41,099 nucleotides of DNA, from positions 1 to 41,099 of the IMG/VR virus record IMGVR_UViG_3300036766_000148. One strand, 5' to 3'. Both the position numbers and the translations under genes were made by a program. The notes below the pieces were generated by a model, which was not told the origin of the DNA, did not search any database, and saw only the letters and a program-made list of their open reading frames with translations. Each line of letters begins with the position of its first letter. Position 1 is the first letter of the stretch. Source of the stretch: a virus. Of the stretch, positions 1 to 5,780 are shown piece by piece.

Positions 1-1
1 C

Positions 2-520
2 GAAACTGGAATTGAACCACTACATAAAAAGTTATTTGCTATTAAAAATAATAATGGTTTTGCCTCAAGGCCAAGATTGGTAATTGGTTTATGGCTAGGG
101 ACTTTAGCAACTATTCCTTTAGGTTGGAGTTTATGTGATGGTAATAATGGCACACCTGATTTAAGAGATTACCATTTAAAGATTACAAATACTGGTGGAG
201 ATATTGGAAGTACCGGGGGTGCAAATACCCATGCCCATGCAGCTTCAAATTCTCACACTCATACTGCAGCTGGAACCCATACCCATGCAAGCACTACAGT
301 TGATTATGTTGGTGGTGTTGGAAGCACAGGGGTATCGGGAGATAATGCAGCTAAACCCCATAGCCATACATCGGGTACATCATCTTCAAGTACTTCAGTT
401 TGGAATAGTACAACTATCCAGGCCGATTCAAGTAATAATGAACCTGCTTATAGAACAGTTGCTTTTATTCAACTCCTTTTTGATAGGGCTGGTGGGGGCT
501 TCCCATTAATGGCTCTTTAA
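2..520 (+). CDS. Tail collar fibre protein, C-terminal part (continues from 40332)
   Basis: The frame is open from base 2 and has no start of its own. It continues the gene that runs off the other end at 41099. The piece holds the last collar module: IPLGWSLCDG followed by TPDLRD, the usual signature of phage tail-collar domains. After that come several HAHA/HTH/HSH motifs. In T4-type fibres such HxH motifs bind metal along the fibre axis. It ends in AYRTVAFIQLLFDRA, the typical last beta segment of this family. The ATG at 77 is internal to the module and is not a real start. Role: receptor-binding or fibre-tip protein of the virion. Confidence 0.85.
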   Translation, partial: ETGIEPLHKKLFAIKNNNGFASRPRLVIGLWLGTLATIPLGWSLCDGNNGTPDLRDYHLKITNTGGDIGSTGGANTHAHAASNSHTHTAAGTHTHASTTVDYVGGVGSTGVSGDNAAKPHSHTSGTSSSSTSVWNSTTIQADSSNNEPAYRTVAFIQLLFDRAGGGFPLMAL

Positions 521-610
521 GCTAGAACTAGACTAACAAAGAAAAGTTATTGTATACTGATATATATATGTATATAGTCAACCTTTTTAAATCAGTTTTA
601 AATACATAAA

Positions 611-877
611 ATGTCAACCCAACAATCTGAAATAATTGATTTTGTTAGAAAAACTACTGAAGCAATTACTATTATCTCAGAAAGTACCAAACAACAAGCT
701 GTAACTACAGGGAGAATTGTAGAGATGTTAAATACACAAAATACACTTAATACTCAAGGATTTGAGAAGTTGGATGGTAAATTAGATGGGTTAGTAACAA
801 TGTTTAAATATGTAATAGCCCCTTTAGTCGGTGGTATACTTGCACTAGTTGGAATTAAAATGATTTTTAAATTATGA
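611..877 (+). CDS. XhlA-like small membrane protein of the lysis module
   Basis: 88 residues. An N-terminal amphipathic, coiled-coil-like part (residues 1-62, with TQNTLNTQGFEKLDGKLDGL) is followed by one C-terminal membrane helix (about 66-86, rich in V, I, L, G) and a short basic end. This topology matches the haemolysin XhlA family, which lies beside holin and endolysin genes in many phages. The assignment rests on topology and position, not on a diagnostic motif. No Shine-Dalgarno site precedes the ATG. A TATACT box lies at 553-558, which would leave a leader of about 45 nt. The gene overlaps the next one by ATGA. Confidence 0.6.
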   Translation: MSTQQSEIIDFVRKTTEAITIISESTKQQAVTTGRIVEMLNTQNTLNTQGFEKLDGKLDGLVTMFKYVIAPLVGGILALVGIKMIFKL

Positions 878-1266
878 TTATTGAATATTTATTATTTATA
901 GGTTCAGCATTTTACCTCATCTCAGGGGTAATGTTCTTTTATCTTTTCTTCAGAACTATTAAAGCAAGCGATGGTTTAGGTTTAGTATTTTTGAGATTTT
1001 TAACTTTTAGCCTTAGTATGGGTTCATTTACAATATTTATGACTAGAATTTTATCAGAATATGGAAATCTTGATTATGTTACAGCCCGCGCAATAGCAGT
1101 AGTTAATCCGATTCTTTTAGTTGTAGTTGCTCTTTATCTAAATTATTTATTCCACAATAATAATATTATTACTAAGAGCCAAGATAGTAAAAGTATTCAA
1201 AAAACTGAAGCTAATGTTAAAGAAATAAAGAGTGATGTTAAAGATATAAAAAGAAAAGTAGTATAA
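874..1266 (+). CDS. Membrane protein with three predicted TM helices, lysis module
   Basis: 130 residues. Hydrophobic segments lie at about 3-27, 40-60 and 76-96, followed by a Lys-rich, coiled-coil-like tail (about 105-130, KTEANVKEIKSDVKDIKRKVV). It starts at the ATGA overlap with the gene before, so translation is coupled. The size, the helices, the charged tail and the position just before the endolysin suit a holin or a holin partner. No family-specific motif was recognised, so the role is inferred from context. Confidence 0.55.
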   Translation: MIIEYLLFIGSAFYLISGVMFFYLFFRTIKASDGLGLVFLRFLTFSLSMGSFTIFMTRILSEYGNLDYVTARAIAVVNPILLVVVALYLNYLFHNNNIITKSQDSKSIQKTEANVKEIKSDVKDIKRKVV

Positions 1267-1273
1267 TAAACCT

Positions 1274-2050
1274 ATGCCAATTACTTTAGGGAATGACATC
1301 TCACATTATCAAGGCGATATTAACTATGACATCTTTAAGAATAACAGTCAGTTTGTAATTGCTAAGGCTTCTGAGGGTAACTACTATAAAGATGATAAGC
1401 TCACTAGGAATAAATCTGAGGCTAGACGAGTAGGCCTTACTCTTGGATATTATCATTTTGCTAGACCTAGCCACGGAACTTCAGGCCAACAAGAAGCTGA
1501 TTACTTTTTAACTACAATTGGAGACTTTAAAGAAGGTGAAATGTTATGCCTAGATTATGAAGATACCTGGGCAGGTGATATTGTGGCTTGGTGTAAAGCA
1601 TTTTTAGATAGGATTCGCGAAAAAGTCCCTGGATATAATGCTTTGATTTATTTGAATCAATCTCACATGGGCCTTAATTGGAAGCCAGTAATTGATGCCG
1701 GGAATGGTTTATGGATTGCAGCTTATACTTACAGTCCAACTAATAATACTTTTAATAAAGGTCAATGGCCTTTTGCAGCTATGCAGCAATGGAGTAATAA
1801 ACAATCAGTCCCGGGTATCTCAAGCCCAGTTGATGGTGATGTTTTCTTTGGAGATTTAACTACTCTTAAAAAGTATTGTTATAAAGCCCCAGCTCCTATG
1901 CCTCCTGCAGACCCCTGCACAGCAGTCAAAGCAGAACTTGAAGCTACAAAACTTGAATTGTCTAAAACTCAGGGTGCTTTGACACAAGCAAACTCTGAAA
2001 TTATAATGCTCAATGGTAAGATTGAATCAGCTAAGAGTGCTTTGAGCTAG
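1274..2050 (+). CDS. Endolysin, glycoside hydrolase family 25 lysozyme
   Basis: 258 residues. The GH25 barrel covers about residues 3-205. It shows the N-terminal GNDISHYQGDI motif (Asp8), the GYYHFARP strand, and the catalytic DxE pair in CLDYED (Asp94 and Glu96). The end of the fold is marked by VDGDVFFGD. GH25 enzymes cut the MurNAc-GlcNAc bond of peptidoglycan. There is no recognisable wall-binding repeat. After a proline-rich linker the C-terminus (about 218-258) is a predicted coiled coil. No signal peptide is seen, so export should depend on a holin. The ATG lies 6 nt after a TATAAT box, with no Shine-Dalgarno site. Confidence 0.93.
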   Translation: MPITLGNDISHYQGDINYDIFKNNSQFVIAKASEGNYYKDDKLTRNKSEARRVGLTLGYYHFARPSHGTSGQQEADYFLTTIGDFKEGEMLCLDYEDTWAGDIVAWCKAFLDRIREKVPGYNALIYLNQSHMGLNWKPVIDAGNGLWIAAYTYSPTNNTFNKGQWPFAAMQQWSNKQSVPGISSPVDGDVFFGDLTTLKKYCYKAPAPMPPADPCTAVKAELEATKLELSKTQGALTQANSEIIMLNGKIESAKSALS

Positions 2051-2075
2051 GCAGTTGCCCCTGTTCGCAACAACT

Positions 2076-2489
2076 ATGTTAAAAGAAGAAAAAACTATTT
2101 TAGAGGGAATACTGGAAGAACAAAAGAAATTAAGAAGTTCTGTTGAGGATATTCAAAGTGATTTAATGGAATACGAAAAAGATCATCTTCTTGTTATTAA
2201 ACTTAAAAGTGAAGTCTCAGGCCTCAGGGATGATGTAGACAAACTGATTGTAGTTATCCATAAGAACCAAGAAAAAATGGATGTTAATATTCAAAGTGCA
2301 GTTAATAAAGGAGTTCAACCTGCAACAGAAATGGCCCAGGAAGTAGCTGAAGGACTTAAGAGTGGGGCTATTCCTATAAGTAAAGATACAGCTAATGGAA
2401 TTAAAAACAGTAATTTTATAACTAAGTTTATTAAAAAGTGGGAAAAGTTTGATTGGTTAGGTAGAGAAAAGAAAGGGACTAGGGGGTGA
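2076..2489 (+). CDS. Coiled-coil protein of the lysis module, function unknown
   Basis: 137 residues from the ATG at 2076. An in-frame TTG at 2055 is possible but lies in a short GTTGC/GCAAC inverted repeat right after the endolysin stop. Residues 1-75 are charged heptads (EEKTILEGILEEQKKLRSSV and onward), predicted as a coiled coil. The C-terminus is basic and aromatic (FIKKWEKFDW). No membrane helix is seen. It sits between the endolysin, which also ends in a coiled coil, and a holin-like gene, so the two coiled coils might interact. That idea is inference. I recognise no family. Confidence 0.6.
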   Translation: MLKEEKTILEGILEEQKKLRSSVEDIQSDLMEYEKDHLLVIKLKSEVSGLRDDVDKLIVVIHKNQEKMDVNIQSAVNKGVQPATEMAQEVAEGLKSGAIPISKDTANGIKNSNFITKFIKKWEKFDWLGREKKGTRG

Positions 2490-2494
2490 TTATG

Positions 2495-2767
2495 ATGGAT
2501 TTTTCACAAATTGGTTTTGTCGGATTAGTAGTAATAGTTTGTATTGATGCTTTAAAAGAACAGTTTCCCGGGATAAAAGGAAATTTAACTAGATTGATTG
2601 CTCTTGTAATTGGTGGTGCAATAGGGTTGTTATTCCAAGTTGGAATTTTACATGGAGTACAGATCGATCTTATTGGTGGAGTCTTTGCAGGAGTAGCAGC
2701 AGTTGCTGGTAATACTTTGATAATGAGAGCTGGCGGAGAGACTGCACAGCGGTCAGAGAGTCAATAA
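2495..2767 (+). CDS. Holin-like membrane protein
   Basis: About 91 residues with membrane segments at about 4-20, 33-55 and 60-80, a glycine-rich middle (VIGGAIGLLFQVG) and a polar C-terminus. This is the usual look of a small phage holin. The likely start is ATG 2495 or 2492. The upstream GTG at 2486 lies inside a strong Shine-Dalgarno run (AGGGGGTGAT at 2481-2490) and is unlikely to be the start. The gene closes the lysis module and is followed by a 286-bp non-coding region. Confidence 0.65.
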   Translation: MDFSQIGFVGLVVIVCIDALKEQFPGIKGNLTRLIALVIGGAIGLLFQVGILHGVQIDLIGGVFAGVAAVAGNTLIMRAGGETAQRSESQ

Positions 2768-2851
2768 GTCTTATAAAAGATAAACACTAGGCTCAAAAGA
2801 GGTATAGTATGTATACTTCATAAAAATACAGGCCTTAAAATCGATTACACG

Positions 2852-2877
2852 AGGTCATTGGCCTCAGATGACTTTTT
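2852..2877 (+). terminator. Possible intrinsic terminator after the lysis module
   Basis: AGGTCAT (2852-2858) pairs with ATGACTT (2868-2874) with one G-T wobble, leaving a 9-nt loop, and a short T run (2873-2877) follows. The stem is modest and the T run short, so this is a weak candidate. Its position 85 bp after the holin-like gene fits the end of the lysis transcript. Confidence 0.4.
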
Positions 2878-2888
2878 CATTTAGCCTC

Positions 2889-2898
2889 AAACATGTTT
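2889..2898. promoter_or_regulatory. Perfect 10-bp palindrome, possible operator
   Basis: AAACATGTTT reads the same on both strands and lies in the non-coding region before the initiator gene. A second short symmetric site, AGTAT-GT-ATACT, lies at 2806-2817. Both could be protein-binding sites. No regulator can be assigned from sequence. Confidence 0.3.
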
Positions 2899-2940
2899 TG
2901 CCTATGGACAAAGTTAGATAATAAGCGGTAAATTAACTTA

Positions 2941-3035
2941 ATGTTGAACTGTCTAATAAATAAGAAATCTCTTTTATTCCCGCTTGGTGTGGCGGTTCAA
3001 CATCTCCAGCTCTTTAATGGGCGGCACGAGGCGGG
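2941..3035 (+). promoter_or_regulatory. Structured leader before the replication gene
   Basis: ATGTTGAAC (2941-2949) and GTTCAACAT (2995-3003) form a perfect 9-bp inverted repeat. An inner AATAAA/TTTATT pair can stack within it. CCCGC (2979-2983) can pair with GCGGG (3031-3035), an arrangement that crosses the long stem and would compete with it or form a pseudoknot. The stretch 2979-3035 is much richer in G+C than its surroundings. It ends 18 nt before the initiator ATG, with TATAAA at 3036-3041 and an AAAGGGG ribosome site following. It could be a cis-acting RNA switch, an attenuator or part of an origin. It lacks the T-loop of a tRNA. Confidence 0.4.
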
Positions 3036-3053
3036 TATAAAGGGGATTTTTTA

Positions 3054-3758
3054 ATGGCGGATATGAAAAATAAAGAATTACAGTTACCAGATTTTATTCA
3101 AATACCCAGACAGATTATGGAAGATCAGACACTTTCACAACTTGATTGGTCTGTATATGGTTTGATTTATTGGTATTCTAAATTAAAACTTCAAAAATGT
3201 ATTCTTTCAAATTCTAGTTTTGCAAAACTTACTAATACACAACCACGAAGTATCCAGCGCTCACTAGTAAGACTTGAAGATGCCGGTTATATATGTTGTG
3301 AATATAATGAAAAAAAGACTGAGCGTGAAATACATCCTTTAGTTAATTATTCTATTCAGAAAAAAGAGGGTAGACCCATGACAGTTCAGTCATCCCCCCA
3401 TGACAGTTCGGTCGTAGGGGGGCGACCATTGGGTCATCCTAATAATATAAATATAATAATAAAATCTAATAATAAAGAAAAAAATATATTAAAAAAAGAA
3501 AAAGGATACCCATTAAACAAAATCACTGAAATTGATATAGAACAAATAGCCGAGCGGTATAAAGTATCGGTTGGGTTTGTAAAATTGCAGTTAGAAAAGA
3601 TGACTAATTGGTGTGAGGCTAAAGGTAAGCATTATAAGAATTATAAATTTGCACTTCGTAATTGGGTTGTGGGTTCGATGGAAAAACAAATAGAAGGGAG
3701 GATGCAAGGAAATGTTAGACCAACAGTTGATGCCAGAGGACTTAGCCAAAGATTATAA
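3054..3758 (+). CDS. Helix-turn-helix replication initiator-like protein
   Basis: 234 residues. The N-terminal winged-helix domain (about 12-100) has LSQLDWSVYGLIYWYSK, then SNSSFAKLTNTQPRSIQRSL and VRLEDAGYI, as in phage replisome organisers and RepA-type initiators. A low-complexity linker (about 105-155) is coded by the iteron and AT-rich DNA described separately. The C-terminal part (about 160-234, ITEIDIEQIAERYKVSVGFV) looks like a small helical domain that could load host helicase. The ribosome site AAAGGGG lies 8-9 nt upstream. The phage has no helicase or polymerase, so this protein would hand the DNA to the host replisome. The family call is by pattern only. Confidence 0.65.
   Translation: MADMKNKELQLPDFIQIPRQIMEDQTLSQLDWSVYGLIYWYSKLKLQKCILSNSSFAKLTNTQPRSIQRSLVRLEDAGYICCEYNEKKTEREIHPLVNYSIQKKEGRPMTVQSSPHDSSVVGGRPLGHPNNINIIIKSNNKEKNILKKEKGYPLNKITEIDIEQIAERYKVSVGFVKLQLEKMTNWCEAKGKHYKNYKFALRNWVVGSMEKQIEGRMQGNVRPTVDARGLSQRL
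3375..3413 (+). repeat. Two 17-bp iteron-like direct repeats
   Basis: CCCATGACAGTTCRGTC occurs at 3375-3391 and 3397-3413, identical except for one A/G. The start-to-start spacing is 22 bp, about two helical turns, so both lie on one face of the DNA. An inverted GGTCG/CGACC pair follows (3410-3414 and 3423-3427). The repeats lie within the initiator gene, in its linker region. Confidence 0.7.
3441..3503. other. AT-rich unwinding-type segment, part of an origin candidate
   Basis: 63 bp with only three G or C bases, starting 27 bp after the second iteron-like repeat and still inside the initiator gene. Iterons next to an AT-rich block within the initiator gene is the layout of the lambda O origin. 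Here it is inferred from sequence alone. Confidence 0.5.
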
Positions 3759-4068
3759 ATATAAGGAAGTTTGGGAAGTCTTTATGTCTAACCAGAAAGA
3801 ACCTTATATTATGAATGAGTTTGAGTATGCAGTTTTTGAAAATGCTGTTACTAAAGGAATGAAAGGGGTTATTAGTTTTGATTGGGGAATGGTTAATACT
3901 TCATTTTTTGTATCTTCTTATAGGAAATCTCGCAGTTTAAAAGAAGCCTGGATGCCAACTCAGATTGAAGCACCAAAAGAAAGAGAACTTACCCCAGAAG
4001 AAAAAGACAAAGCCCAAAAAAGACTTGATGAGATTAGAGCTAGGTTAAAAATAAAGTTAAGTAAATAA
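3712..4068 (+). CDS. Conserved-looking protein of unknown function in the replication region
   Basis: 118 residues, overlapping the end of the initiator gene by 47 bp in another frame, with GGGAGG 11 nt upstream. The middle has FEYAVFENAVTKGMKGVISFDWGMVNTSFFVSSYRKSRSLKEAWMP. The C-terminus is a highly charged helix (about 88-118, LTPEEKDKAQKRLDEIRARL). It has no membrane helix or Cys motif. Location suggests a replication accessory protein, but I do not recognise the family. Confidence 0.6.
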   Translation: MLDQQLMPEDLAKDYKYKEVWEVFMSNQKEPYIMNEFEYAVFENAVTKGMKGVISFDWGMVNTSFFVSSYRKSRSLKEAWMPTQIEAPKERELTPEEKDKAQKRLDEIRARLKIKLSK

Positions 4069-4077
4069 TGCCCATTC

Positions 4078-4111
4078 TTGACAACAGGCTACTAGCAGTA
4101 TAATATAAATT
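4078..4111 (+). promoter_or_regulatory. Sigma70-type promoter, leaderless, for the 4112 gene
   Basis: TTGACA at 4078-4083, then TAATAT at 4101-4106 (17-bp spacer) overlapping TATAAT at 4099-4104. The ATG is at 4112, where transcription is expected to begin. The spacer holds GCTACTAGCAGT, a motif shared with the promoters at 4291 and 5746. Confidence 0.75.
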
Positions 4112-4276
4112 ATGGACCAAAAAGAATTCGCTAAGCGTGGAGGCAGGGCTAAGTTTGCCAAAGTCGGTAAAAAAGGAATGTCTGAGATGGGTAAGAAAGG
4201 CCAAGCAGGGTTAAAGAAATATGGCCCGGATTATTACAAGAGAATCAGAAAAGGTGAAAAACCAAGTCAAGACTGA
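4112..4276 (+). CDS. Small basic protein with KGG-type motifs
   Basis: 54 residues, rich in Lys, Arg and Gly. It has repeated short motifs: AKRGGRAKFAKVGKKG, then SEMGKKGQAGLKKYGPDYYK. These resemble the glycine-lysine motifs of small KGG-type stress proteins and similar phage micro-proteins. Its net positive charge suggests nucleic-acid contact, which is inference. It starts directly after a consensus promoter with no Shine-Dalgarno site. Confidence 0.65.
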   Translation: MDQKEFAKRGGRAKFAKVGKKGMSEMGKKGQAGLKKYGPDYYKRIRKGEKPSQD

Positions 4277-4290
4277 GGCCAGATTGCCAG

Positions 4291-4325
4291 TTGACAAGCT
4301 ACTTGCAGTTTGATAAGATACTTAC
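4291..4325 (+). promoter_or_regulatory. Consensus leaderless promoter for the 4326 gene
   Basis: TTGACA at 4291-4296, a 17-bp spacer, TAAGAT at 4314-4319 with an extended TG at 4311-4312, and ATG at 4326. The expected transcription start falls on the A of the ATG. The spacer has GCTACTTGCAGT, nearly the same as in the 5746 promoter. Confidence 0.8.
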
Positions 4326-4514
4326 ATGATAGCAAATTACGATCAGGAAATTGAAAGAAGATACCACCCCGAGAACTTTTTACTTGATGATGATATTGCA
4401 GACTTCTTACATGACCAACCAGAAGAACCCCAGGAAGAACTTGAAAGAGTTGATAAGGCTGAAGAACTTATAAAAGGTAATGGCCAAGACGGAGATTTAA
4501 TACTTTCATTATGA
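4326..4514 (+). CDS. Small acidic protein of unknown function
   Basis: 62 residues, strongly acidic (LLDDDIADFLHDQPEEPQEELERVDKAEELI). No domain is recognised. It is the first gene of a chain coupled by ATGA overlaps (4326, 4511, 4666, 5433) and starts directly at its promoter. Confidence 0.6.
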   Translation: MIANYDQEIERRYHPENFLLDDDIADFLHDQPEEPQEELERVDKAEELIKGNGQDGDLILSL

Positions 4515-4669
4515 ACTTATACCCCTACATTCAACCCCGAAAAATTAGAATCTACTACAGAAAGAATAAAGGTATGATTTTTGCTGCACTATCTTTTATA
4601 TTATTATTAATAGTTTTAGGTTTAGTTGGCCACCAGGAATATGAGACTTATAAAAAACTAGGACTATGA
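4511..4669 (+). CDS. Small membrane protein
   Basis: 52 residues: a basic N-terminus (PRKIRIYYRKNKG), one membrane helix (about 22-40, MIFAALSFILLLIVLGLVG) and a short polar tail. It begins at an ATGA overlap with the gene before and ends in an ATGA overlap with the nuclease gene, which supports it as a real gene. By the positive-inside rule its N-terminus would be cytoplasmic. Function unknown. Confidence 0.6.
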   Translation: MNLYPYIQPRKIRIYYRKNKGMIFAALSFILLLIVLGLVGHQEYETYKKLGL

Positions 4670-5436
4670 AAATTATACATAACCACGATATTGAACAGAT
4701 AACATTTTTAGATGAGAGGTTTTATCAAGACCCGGCAACTGCAACCTATTGGCCATCTGTAAATACTATATTAGATGTTTACCCTAAAGGTTATGGATTT
4801 ATCCAATGGTTAAAAGACCTCGGCAGTAATTCAGAAGAAGTGTTAAAAAGAGCAGGAGATCAAGGAAGCCATATACATGATGCAATTGACAGATTCTTAA
4901 GAGGTGAAGAATTGAAATGGACTGATGAAGAAAAAGATAATTATACCCTTGATGAGTGGATGATGATTTTAAAATTCTTTGACTTTTATAAAACTTATAA
5001 ACCAGAGACTATAACTGTTGAACAAAGTTTGGTTGACCCAGAATTAGGATTTGGTGGAACCCTAGATTATGTTTGTAAGATGCAAGGTCAAGTTTGGTAT
5101 ATCGATTGGAAGTCAGGGGGCGCAGTTTATAAAGGTAATAAAATTCAAGGTGCAGCTTATCAAAAGATTTGGAATAAACAGCATGACCAAAAGATTGAGA
5201 GATTAGGTTGTTTACATTTGAGAGCCATGACTAGAGGGGCTGATAAAACAGGTAAACAGATTCAAGGGGAAGGTTGGAAGTTAGAGGAGATTGAGAACCC
5301 GGACCATTTATTTAGCTTATTTGAACATGCCCGCGCTATTTGGAATGAGGAGAACCCTAACCCAAAGCCTAAGAATATGGTTTACCCAGATAGGATTAGC
5401 CTTGAGATATTAAATAAACAGGAGGTATTAAAATGA
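4666..5436 (+). CDS. PD-(D/E)XK family nuclease (RecB/Cas4-like exonuclease)
   Basis: 256 residues with the RecB-type nuclease motifs in order. GSHIH at 68-71 is the N-terminal His motif. GGTLDYV has Asp134. YIDWKSGG has Asp147 and Lys149, the D-x-K core. QGAAYQK (161-167) is the QxxxY motif. Such phage enzymes process DNA ends for recombination or packaging. It lies in the coupled group that starts at the 4291 promoter and is followed by a zinc-ribbon protein. The coiled-coil protein at 5781 may be its partner. Confidence 0.85.
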   Translation: MKIIHNHDIEQITFLDERFYQDPATATYWPSVNTILDVYPKGYGFIQWLKDLGSNSEEVLKRAGDQGSHIHDAIDRFLRGEELKWTDEEKDNYTLDEWMMILKFFDFYKTYKPETITVEQSLVDPELGFGGTLDYVCKMQGQVWYIDWKSGGAVYKGNKIQGAAYQKIWNKQHDQKIERLGCLHLRAMTRGADKTGKQIQGEGWKLEEIENPDHLFSLFEHARAIWNEENPNPKPKNMVYPDRISLEILNKQEVLK

Positions 5437-5639
5437 AATGGACAAATTTAGGTAATAATAAATGCCCTCAATGTGGGAAGGATTTATTATCTAGCTTTGA
5501 TAAAGAGAAAGAAATGTTTATTTGTAAGTGTGGTTTTAAAATTAAAGAGCAAAGATTTAAGGAATTAGTTAGTAAAAATTCTCAAAGTAATTTTAAAGAA
5601 GAAGAACATTACAGACCTGAGGATGAGAACCCGGAATAA
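5433..5639 (+). CDS. Zinc-ribbon protein
   Basis: 68 residues with CPQCGKD (Cys12, Cys15) and CKCGF (Cys31, Cys33), a four-Cys zinc ribbon with a tight second knuckle. It has a charged C-terminal tail. A clear AGGAGGT ribosome site ends 6 nt before the ATG, which overlaps the nuclease stop. It may bind nucleic acid or assist the nuclease. Function not known. Confidence 0.65.
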   Translation: MKWTNLGNNKCPQCGKDLLSSFDKEKEMFICKCGFKIKEQRFKELVSKNSQSNFKEEEHYRPEDENPE

Positions 5640-5643
5640 GAAC

Positions 5644-5727
5644 TTTAAAAGTTGAGTGGAGTAAAAGATATATGGCCCAAGTGCTAGCGTATTAAGCCTT
5701 TGTTTTTTATTCCACTGAGCTTTTAAA
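5644..5727 (+). ncRNA. Long imperfect hairpin, candidate structured RNA
   Basis: Bases 5644-5653 pair with 5718-5727, 5655-5660 (AGTGGA) with 5711-5716 (TCCACT), and 5661-5666 with 5705-5710. That makes about 22 pairs with one mismatch and two wobbles, closing a loop of about 38 nt that contains GCTAGC. No T run follows the right arm, so it is not a classical intrinsic terminator in the + direction. It lies between a zinc-ribbon gene and the 5746 promoter. I do not recognise the RNA family. Confidence 0.45.
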
Positions 5728-5745
5728 AGAATAAGAAGTTGCCTA

Positions 5746-5780
5746 TTGACAAGCAACTAGCAGTTTGATAAATTATTATT
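5746..5780 (+). promoter_or_regulatory. Consensus leaderless promoter for the 5781 gene
   Basis: TTGACA at 5746-5751, a 17-bp spacer, TAAATT at 5769-5774 with an extended TG at 5766-5767, and ATG at 5781. The spacer GCAACTAGCAGT matches that of the 4291 promoter. GTTGC just upstream can pair with the GCAAC in the spacer. Confidence 0.8.

Noticed and set aside
195-509. Second frame over the collar-fibre end
   Set aside because: Out of frame with the conserved collar motifs; composition reflects the His/Thr repeats.
2055-2075. TTG start for the coiled-coil gene after the endolysin
   Set aside because: It lies within a small GTTGC/GCAAC inverted repeat without a ribosome site; ATG 2076 is the simpler start.
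2941-3035. tRNA or tmRNA-like gene
   Set aside because: GGTTCAAC resembles a T-loop at first sight, but there is no acceptor stem, anticodon arm or CCA layout; better read as a structured leader.
5644-5727. Intrinsic terminator or tRNA
   Set aside because: No T run after the right arm on the + strand, and no TPsiC-like sequence or cloverleaf.
5565-5756. Minus-strand frame over the zinc ribbon and hairpin
   Set aside because: No promoter, ribosome site or recognisable protein; it covers the structured non-coding element by chance.
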